Of a stretch of 49,238 bases of DNA, positions 43,615 to 49,238 are shown piece by piece (position 1 is the first letter of the stretch; each line of letters starts with the position of its first letter). This DNA comes from Clostridia bacterium (GTDB taxonomy: Bacteria; Bacillota; Clostridia; TANB77; CAG-508). Both the position numbers and the translations under genes were made by a program. The notes under the pieces were generated by a model that saw nothing but the letters and a program-made list of their open reading frames with translations, was not told where the DNA came from and searched no databases. The stretch lies in contig CAADUZ010000033.1 in the NCBI GenBank assembly GCA_900752335.1, forward strand, positions 1 through 49,238, read 5' to 3'.

Positions 43615-46188
43615 TTATAGCCATTCTTTATATTTTTTAATATATCTTTTCTTTACAATAGTTGCAAGTAAGCAATAAAGTACCGGTACTAATAAAATTA
43701 TTGTAAAATATTTAAATGGTATTGGTACTAGTCCAATATAGCTTCCTATAAATGTAAATGGTATTAATATTGCAATAATGCTTAACCCTATTGAAGTTGC
43801 ATATACTGCTTTTGAACTATTACTTTCAATAAATGGTGTTTTCGCTGTTCTTATTATATGAAGTCCAACTAAATTTGAAACCACCCCATACGAAAACCAT
43901 ATTGACTGGAATAATGCTGCATCTGGGCTTCTTAATTTAAATCCAAACCATAATATAGAAAATACCATTAAGTCAAATACAGAACTTGCCGGTCCCATCC
44001 ATAGCATAAATCTTTTTAAACTTTTCATATTCCACTTACGTGGTTTTTCTAAATATTCTTTGTCTACATTATCATATGGTATTGATAATTGTCCTAAATC
44101 ATATATTAAACTCTGTACTAATAGCTGTATAGGTGTTATTGGGAAAAACGGTAATAAAATACTTGCTATCAAAACAGATAGCACTTCTCCGAAGTTAAAG
44201 CTTACTGCCATTTTTATATATTTTTGTAGATTTCCAAATGTTTTTCTTCCTTCCAATACGCCATCTGTAAGCACGTCCAAATCTTTTTCAAGAAGTATTA
44301 TATCTGCAGTTTCTTTAGTAATATCAACAGCAGTATCCACAGATATTCCTACTTCTGCATTGTGCATTGATGGAGCATCATTTATTCCATCTCCCATATA
44401 GCCTACCACATTTTTAGCATCTTTTAATATTCTTACAATTCTTGCTTTTTGTATTGGAGATAATTTGGCATATACATTTGTCTTTTTTAGTAATCTTTTT
44501 AGAGCAGTATCTGATAATTTATCTATCTTACTTCCCAATACTATTTTGTCTGTATTTATACCAACTTTATCACATATTGCTTTTGTTACATATTCATTAT
44601 CCCCAGTAAGTACAATTACTCTTATTCCATCCCTATTTAACCTTGCTATAGCATCTTTTGCACTTTCCTTTGGTGGATCTAAAAATCCAATAAATCCCAT
44701 TAATACCATTTTCGATTCATCTTTAACTGAAAAGCTTTTTATATCTTTTATATCATTTTTTTGTGCTACTGCCACAACTCTTAAGCCTTGCTTATTTAAA
44801 TCTTTTGTTATATTTAAAATATTTTGCTTTATTTCTTTTGTTATATCAGAAACTTCTCCTTTGTAATCTACCATTGTGCAAATGCTTAAAATTTCTTCTA
44901 CAGCACCTTTAGTTATTAGCTGTTTTTTCTTGCCATCTGATACGACTACAGAAAGCCTCCTTCTTGAAAAGTCAAATGGTATTTCGTCTACTTTTTCATA
45001 TTTTTCTTCTATTCCCTTTAACTCGGTTTTAGCAGTTCTTGCAATTACCGCTTCGTCTATATTTCCTTTTAAGCCTGTTTGAAAATATGAATTCAAAAAA
45101 GCATGTTTTAATACTCTTGTATCCTCTTCTCCCTTTATGTCCAAATATTTTTCTAATACAATTTTATCTTCTGTTAAAGTTCCTGTTTTATCTGTACACA
45201 ATATGTTCATTGCACCAAAGCTTTGAATACTATCCAGCCTTTTTACAATAGTTTTCTTTTTGGACATTCTGGTTGCACCTTTAGCCAAACTTGAAGACAG
45301 AATTACTGGTAAAAGTAATGGTGTAATTCCTATTGCTATTGCTACTGCAAATGTAAATGCCGTTATTGTACCATGTTTTGCTGCATTTACTATAAAAGTT
45401 ATTGGTATAAGTACTAGCATAAACCTAATAAGTAATTTACTTACACTTTCAATTCCTTTTTGAAATGCCGTTTTAGGTTTTTCATCTGTTATGTTATCTG
45501 CGACTTGCCCAAAATATGTGTTATCCCCTATATTTATTACTATTCCTCGTGCAGAACCACTCATAACATTAGTTCCCATAAAACAAATTGTATCTAGTTC
45601 AGTTATATCTTCTATTTTGCCGTTTGTTTCAGTTTCGGAAGTTTTCTTTACAGAATCACTCTCTCCTGTTAACGAAGACTGTACAACATATAAATCTTTT
45701 GATTCTATAATTCTTAAATCTGCTGGGATTAAGTCCCCTGCAGATAACACCACTACGTCACCTATAGTAACACTTTCTGATGGTACTTTTACTACTTTTC
45801 CATTTCTTAATACACTAGTTTTTACAGAAACTAGGTTTTTTAGTTTCTCTGCTGCTTTGTTCGACCTATATACTTCAAAAAATTCTAGTAAGGTACTTAC
45901 TAAAATTAATACCAAAATTACAATTATATTCGCATAACTTGGTGGCGTCGTAAGTATTACGTCTGTATAAAATAGGACTACAACAATTCCTAATAATATT
46001 AAATTAAAAGTACTAAATAAACTTTCAAATAAATAATTATACCATTGTTTTGGTTTCTTCTGTTTAATTATATTTTTTCCATATTTATTTAAATTGTTTT
46101 TTACTTCTTGCGAAGTTAATCCTCTCTTTTTGAAGTTATTTTCTTTTAAAAATTCGTCTACACTGCTCGTACATTGTCTTTCGTACAT
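43615..46188 (-). CDS. P-type ATPase, probable magnesium importer (MgtA type)
   Basis: The protein has the P-type layout: cytoplasmic N-terminus, membrane helices, the SLTGESDSVKK actuator loop, the phosphorylation motif DKTGTLTED (Asp333), and VLTGDNEYVTKAI and YMGDGINDAPSMHNAEVGIS hinge motifs. A C-terminal set of six helices follows. The helix-4 motif IGITPLLLPVILSSSLAKGA is of the P3B magnesium-transporter type. The frame extends to 46263, but the ATG at 46188 follows GGGAGTGG and starts MYERQCTSSVDEFL. This gives 857 residues, close to MgtA. Substrate assignment is by family. Confidence 0.85.
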   Translation of the reverse strand: MYERQCTSSVDEFLKENNFKKRGLTSQEVKNNLNKYGKNIIKQKKPKQWYNYLFESLFSTFNLILLGIVVVLFYTDVILTTPPSYANIIVILVLILVSTLLEFFEVYRSNKAAEKLKNLVSVKTSVLRNGKVVKVPSESVTIGDVVVLSAGDLIPADLRIIESKDLYVVQSSLTGESDSVKKTSETETNGKIEDITELDTICFMGTNVMSGSARGIVINIGDNTYFGQVADNITDEKPKTAFQKGIESVSKLLIRFMLVLIPITFIVNAAKHGTITAFTFAVAIAIGITPLLLPVILSSSLAKGATRMSKKKTIVKRLDSIQSFGAMNILCTDKTGTLTEDKIVLEKYLDIKGEEDTRVLKHAFLNSYFQTGLKGNIDEAVIARTAKTELKGIEEKYEKVDEIPFDFSRRRLSVVVSDGKKKQLITKGAVEEILSICTMVDYKGEVSDITKEIKQNILNITKDLNKQGLRVVAVAQKNDIKDIKSFSVKDESKMVLMGFIGFLDPPKESAKDAIARLNRDGIRVIVLTGDNEYVTKAICDKVGINTDKIVLGSKIDKLSDTALKRLLKKTNVYAKLSPIQKARIVRILKDAKNVVGYMGDGINDAPSMHNAEVGISVDTAVDITKETADIILLEKDLDVLTDGVLEGRKTFGNLQKYIKMAVSFNFGEVLSVLIASILLPFFPITPIQLLVQSLIYDLGQLSIPYDNVDKEYLEKPRKWNMKSLKRFMLWMGPASSVFDLMVFSILWFGFKLRSPDAALFQSIWFSYGVVSNLVGLHIIRTAKTPFIESNSSKAVYATSIGLSIIAILIPFTFIGSYIGLVPIPFKYFTIILLVPVLYCLLATIVKKRYIKKYKEWL

Positions 46189-46277
46189 TAAACCACTCCC
46201 TATTTTTAAGTTTTGCTTGGCTCTCCTGTGAATTATATCACATATTATTTTATAATTTAACAAAAGTTTAAATTTTT

Positions 46278-47282
46278 TTAACTAAAATAAATTATTTTAT
46301 TTTCTGGAAAATATTTTTCTAATAAATTTTTTATATATTCTTCTCCTCTTTTTCTTTCTTCTTGTTTGTATGCATATTTCCCTTTTCCTCTAGCAGTCAT
46401 TAGTTTTTCATTATATAAATTTATTGCACTTGGAAAAGCTTCTTCATTTATCTTTTTATGGATATAGCTATATGTCATAAATATAACTTCAAAAAACATA
46501 TCTTTTTTTGCTTCTTCATTTAGATTTTCTTTTAAATATATTATAAGGTCTTTATACAATTCTCGCCAATTATCCACAAATATTACTGGTGCAATTAATA
46601 TGCCTACATTATATCCAGCTTTTTTTAGTTTGTTTATTGCTTTTACTCTATTTTCTAAACTAGAAGTTCCCATCTCTACTCGTTGAATTATTTCTTTCGG
46701 ATTAACACTCATTCTAATTATTACTCTCTCTTTTCCTTTTACGTCTAATATATCATCTACCATATCAAATTTAGTTGGGAACGTTATATATCCCTTTTTC
46801 GCTTTTCTAAAATTTTCTATTGTCCATTTTAGATTTCCCGTAATACTATTTTCTAGTATTAAATCACTATTGCTTCCAATTTCAAAAGTTAGCTCTTGGC
46901 TACTTTCATTTGCTGTTTTTATGATTTTTTCTAACATTTCTTCTCTATTTACAAATAATCTTAAATATGCACATTTGTTATAATTGCATACCAAATAACA
47001 GTATAAGCACATAGCTATGCAACCAGATGAAGTATATGGCACTAAATAGTTTGATATTTTATTGTTTGGTACAAATCTATGTGTTTTTCTAATTCCGATT
47101 ATTAAATTTCTCTTCATTTTTGGAAATTCTTTATTTTCTTTTTTTCTCATTTCTTCAATATTATTATGGTTCTCTATAACATACTTTGGAATATTTTTGT
47201 ACTTTTGTAATAATTCTCGTCCTAACTCATAGTTTTGTATATTTTCTTCATAATATATAGCATCTGGTATAAATTCTTTCAA
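46278..47282 (-). CDS. splB: Spore photoproduct lyase
   Basis: SplB uses S-adenosylmethionine radicals to reverse the spore photoproduct (a thymine dimer) during germination. The 334 residues contain the cluster motif SGCIAMCLYCYLVC with Cys88, Cys92 and Cys95 (CxxxCxxC), the flanking NYNKCAYLRLFVNREEML, and a radical-SAM barrel core (EIGSNSDLILENS, RVIIRMSVNPKEIIQRVEMG). The start is TTG at 47282 after GGGAGA. It is monocistronic in appearance, divergent from ylbJ, and fits the sporulation setting. Confidence 0.93.
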   Translation of the reverse strand: MKEFIPDAIYYEENIQNYELGRELLQKYKNIPKYVIENHNNIEEMRKKENKEFPKMKRNLIIGIRKTHRFVPNNKISNYLVPYTSSGCIAMCLYCYLVCNYNKCAYLRLFVNREEMLEKIIKTANESSQELTFEIGSNSDLILENSITGNLKWTIENFRKAKKGYITFPTKFDMVDDILDVKGKERVIIRMSVNPKEIIQRVEMGTSSLENRVKAINKLKKAGYNVGILIAPVIFVDNWRELYKDLIIYLKENLNEEAKKDMFFEVIFMTYSYIHKKINEEAFPSAINLYNEKLMTARGKGKYAYKQEERKRGEEYIKNLLEKYFPENKIIYFS

Positions 47283-47401
47283 CTCTCATCTTCTCCCTTT
47301 CAATTCTCATTTTTAAGTAGTATATCCATCGTGCATGTAAATATTCTTAATCTAAAAACATAACTAATTTTAATACAGCATAATTATTAGTAGGTGATTT
47401 T

Positions 47402-48608
47402 ATGAGATTTATATTTTTATCTTTTAAAAGAAACATTTTACCCATTATTCTTGTGCTATTTACCATTGGTCTAGTTATATTTTCAAATTCAAATCTCATA
47501 GCTGTAAAGAACGGACTTGTTCTATGGGCTACATGTGTGGTTCCATCTCTTTTTCCTTTTTTCGTAATTACTAATTTACTTTCACATACAAAAGTAGTAA
47601 GTTTTATTGGTAAAGTATTAGATAAATTTATGAAACCTGTTTTCAATGTACCTGGTGTACGGTGGTTTTGCTTTTTCTATGGGGCTTATTAGTGGTTATC
47701 CTGTTGGTGCTAAAATTGTTTCCGATTTTCGAGAAAAAAGATTAATTACTAAAGACGAAGGAGAAAGATTACTCTGCTTTACTAATAATTCTGGTCCCCT
47801 CTTTATATTAAGCACAGTTGGAATTGCATTATTTGGAGATACTAAAACAGGTTTACTACTTCTTCTAACACATATTCTTGCTTGCATAACTGTTGGAATA
47901 ATACTTGGTAGAATTTCTAAAAAAGATAAGAAAAACAAATCTCCTGAACTACATTACTTAAAAAAGACCGAGTTATATAGTAAACAAGAAACTATTAATA
48001 TGAAAAATTTTGGTGAAATACTTGCTAGTAGTATAAATAGTAGTATTTCTACTCTTTTTATGATAGGTGGATTTGTAGTTATATTTTCGGTAATTATATC
48101 TATTTTAAATGAAAGTAATATTTTGGATAAATTAAGCACTCTTCTTTATCCTCTGCTCAATTTATTTAATATTGACTTTGAGTTTGCAAAACCATTGCTT
48201 TCTGGCATATTGGAACTAACAAATGGTGTGAACGAAATAGCAAGTATCCATACTAAATTAATCTCGCAAAATATAGTATTATGTGCATTTTTATTGGGTT
48301 TTGGTGGTTTTTCTGTTTTACTTCAAGTTTATAGTATCATTTCAAAAACAGACTTATCTATAAAACCATATTTAAAAGGTAAATTTTTGCAAGGAATATT
48401 AGCAAGCATATACACTTTTTTATTATTAAAATTTGTACCTTTCTTAAGTTTAGATATTGTTCAGGCTAATGCTACTAGTACTAATAGTTTAGTTACCACT
48501 TCTTATTCATTCTTTTATAGTTTTGGAATATTCGTTATTGCTGTATTTGCAATATGTTTGATATTCAAAATATTTAATAGATTATATCTTCGCATAAAAG
48601 ATTTTTAA
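47402..48608 (+). CDS. ylbJ: Sporulation membrane protein YlbJ, needs +1 frameshift at CGG
   Basis: YlbJ is a mother-cell (sigma-E) membrane protein needed for spore cortex formation in Bacillus. The N-terminal frame has VKNGLVLWATCVVPSLFPFF and KVLDKFMKPVFNVPGV. The +1 frame continues GGFAFSMGLISGYPVGAKIV, GERLLCFTNNSGPLFILSTV and ELTNGVNEIAS. Skipping the C of CGG at 47660-47662 (codon 87), GTA-(C)-GGT, restores PGVGGFAF and a 401-residue product with at least eight membrane segments, the family's length. Zero-frame translation stops ten codons later. The start ATG follows AGGTGATTTT. Confidence 0.87.
47660..47662 (+). other. CGG +1 recoding site in ylbJ
   Basis: The zero-frame CGG follows GTA. 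Slippage of tRNA-Val onto UAC would not pair well, again arguing against P-site slippage. Confidence 0.75.
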
Positions 48609-48640
48609 ATGAATATATTTTATTAGGAGTTGATTTATAT

Positions 48641-48874
48641 ATGGATAGAGAAAATATGAATAATTTTTATGGTATGCCACCATACAACTATGATAATGGT
48701 TTCGATAATTCAATGGGCGATAATCCAATGTTTAATCCTATTATGCAATATGAGCAAGCATATATGTATTATAAATACTTAACCCAACAAGTGGAATATA
48801 AAATAAAATGTAAAGAATACGATAAGCTATGCGGAAATTCTAATAGGACTGAAAATTCTAGATCTAGAGATTAG
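48641..48874 (+). CDS. Small Asn/Tyr/Met-rich protein downstream of ylbJ
   Basis: The 77-residue protein begins MDRENMNNFYGMPPYNYDNG and has a central helical part (QYEQAYMYYKYLTQQVEYKI) and a polar C-terminus. I recognise no family. TTAGGAGTTGA precedes the ATG. It follows ylbJ by 32 bases and probably shares its transcript. The composition, rich in Tyr, Asn and Met with no membrane segment, resembles small spore-coat proteins, but that is only an inference from context. Confidence 0.7.
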   Translation: MDRENMNNFYGMPPYNYDNGFDNSMGDNPMFNPIMQYEQAYMYYKYLTQQVEYKIKCKEYDKLCGNSNRTENSRSRD

Positions 48875-48889
48875 AGTCGTTTCCATAAT

Positions 48890-48918
48890 TTGACATTTTT
48901 AATGTAAAGGTATATAAT
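48890..48918 (+). promoter_or_regulatory. Strong promoter of the 57-codon ORF
   Basis: Consensus TTGACA (48890-48895) and TATAAT (48913-48918) are 17 bases apart. Confidence 0.85.
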
Positions 48919-48957
48919 TAATATTATACAAAAATTAAATAAGGAGGTACACTAGAG

Positions 48958-49131
48958 ATGTACAACATTGAAGCTATACGGAGATTAATTGCAAAAAACG
49001 GAATTGATGCCACAGTCAGACTTTTATGTTCTGACAATTTGCCTGCAAATATAAAGGCAGAACTTACCAAGTGTGGTATCTTTCGAAATAACTACCTCTG
49101 TTTGAGTCTAGTTTACTCCTTGGCAAAATAA
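48958..49131 (+). CDS. Unknown 57-residue protein with an early in-frame CGG
   Basis: The ORF starts MYNIEAIRRLIAKNGIDATV and ends CLSLVYSLAK. It has a consensus promoter, AAGGAGG eight to ten bases before the ATG, and a strong terminator, so it is likely expressed well. I do not recognise the family. Codon 8 is CGG (48979-48981). If CGG is read as Arg, 57 residues result. If it triggers a +1 shift, the product is only nine residues (MYNIEAIGD). It could thus be a foreign gene, or a small sensor of CGG decoding. Two Cys, and alternating basic and hydrophobic residues, are the only visible traits. Confidence 0.6.
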   Translation: MYNIEAIRRLIAKNGIDATVRLLCSDNLPANIKAELTKCGIFRNNYLCLSLVYSLAK

Positions 49132-49148
49132 AACTAAATTTAGTTTTC

Positions 49149-49177
49149 CCCATTCTTTTATAGAATGGGTTTTTTTT
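49149..49177 (+). terminator. Terminator of the 57-codon ORF
   Basis: CCCATTCT and AGAATGGG pair around TTTAT and are followed by a T-run. Confidence 0.92.
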
Positions 49178-49201
49178 ACATTATTTTAATTTTGATAATT
49201 A

Positions 49202-49230
49202 TTGACAAAAAAATTATATAATTATATAAT
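49202..49230 (+). promoter_or_regulatory. Promoter of a gene beyond the window
   Basis: Consensus TTGACA (49202-49207) and TATAAT (49225-49230) are 17 bases apart, reading out of the window. Confidence 0.7.
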
Positions 49231-49238
49231 TTTTTTAA

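Noticed and set aside
2641..48608. The five frame breaks as ordinary sequencing or assembly indels
   Set aside because: None is in a homopolymer run of the kind that causes such errors; all five are the same change at the same zero-frame codon, CGG, which is otherwise missing from normal genes. Read data are still needed for final exclusion.
2641..48608. CGG reassigned to another amino acid
   Set aside because: A reassignment would keep the frame. Here homology resumes in the +1 frame after CGG in every case.
2641..48608. Programmed -1 slippage or prfB-like Shine-Dalgarno stimulation
   Set aside because: The frame change is +1, there are no slippery heptamers, and no stimulator lies at a constant distance upstream.
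1..49238. CRISPR arrays, tRNA or rRNA genes, integrase or transposase genes
   Set aside because: I looked for regular spaced repeats, cloverleaf sequences and recombinase motifs and saw none. The palindromic repeats are dispersed, not arrayed.

Overview
The window comes from a low-GC, spore-forming member of the Clostridia, probably an uncultured gut lineage. It carries spoVAC/D/E, spoIIID, yabG, veg, a SipL-like LysM protein, yunB, ylbJ and a spore photoproduct lyase. It also has a complete type II fatty-acid synthesis cluster, a pheST T-box and a CIRCE-controlled groESL. No tRNA, rRNA, CRISPR array or transposase gene was seen.

Layout: 1-576 is a truncated pilin-like/FGE-like surface protein. 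848-3028 is dodecin-spoVAC-spoVAD-spoVAE. 3103-4811 holds a Fic protein with paired operators and a HAD phosphatase. 5019-7411 holds two divergent ribosomal operons (infC-rpmI-rplT and rplM-rpsI), each with a structured leader. 7475-15831 is a sporulation and envelope block (zinc-ribbon membrane protein, HD protein, yunB, sipL, veg, LTA synthase-like, yabG, spoIIID). 15885-25357 is fabH-fabD-fabG-fabF-accB-fabZ-accC-accD-accA-fabI on the minus strand, interrupted by a GC-rich plus-strand gene cassette. 25621-27141 is a full-length paralogue of the first gene, with a C-terminus like a diversity-generating-retroelement target. 27495-42150 holds rimO, a CapA-like protein, pheST, a RelA/SpoT-domain protein, mutS2, mtaB, a WG-repeat protein and groESL. 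42432-49131 holds a DUF4190-like protein, deoD, a P-type ATPase, splB, ylbJ and two small genes.

The most striking observation concerns the codon CGG. Five recognisable genes (spoVAE, yunB, yabG, mtaB, ylbJ) are each split by a +1 shift of one nucleotide. At every junction the zero-frame codon is CGG, and skipping its C restores a conserved family sequence beginning with glycine (GGN). Reading the other roughly 40 recognisable genes by eye, about 14,000 codons in all, I found no other in-frame CGG. The exceptions are two small self-contained ORFs, one of them clearly atypical in base composition. This pattern does not fit random sequencing error. It fits CGG acting as a +1 recoding (frameshift) signal in this lineage. 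The five upstream codons differ and most cannot re-pair after slippage, so decoding in the A site (quadruplet CGGN, or out-of-frame Gly-tRNA) looks more likely than P-site slippage. Four of the five genes are sporulation genes.

Other notable features are two families of long palindromic intergenic repeats built on GGGGACA-type motifs, a predicted autorepressed Fic gene, an AUA start for infC with a predicted long-range leader pairing, and a three-hairpin element at 43522-43598.
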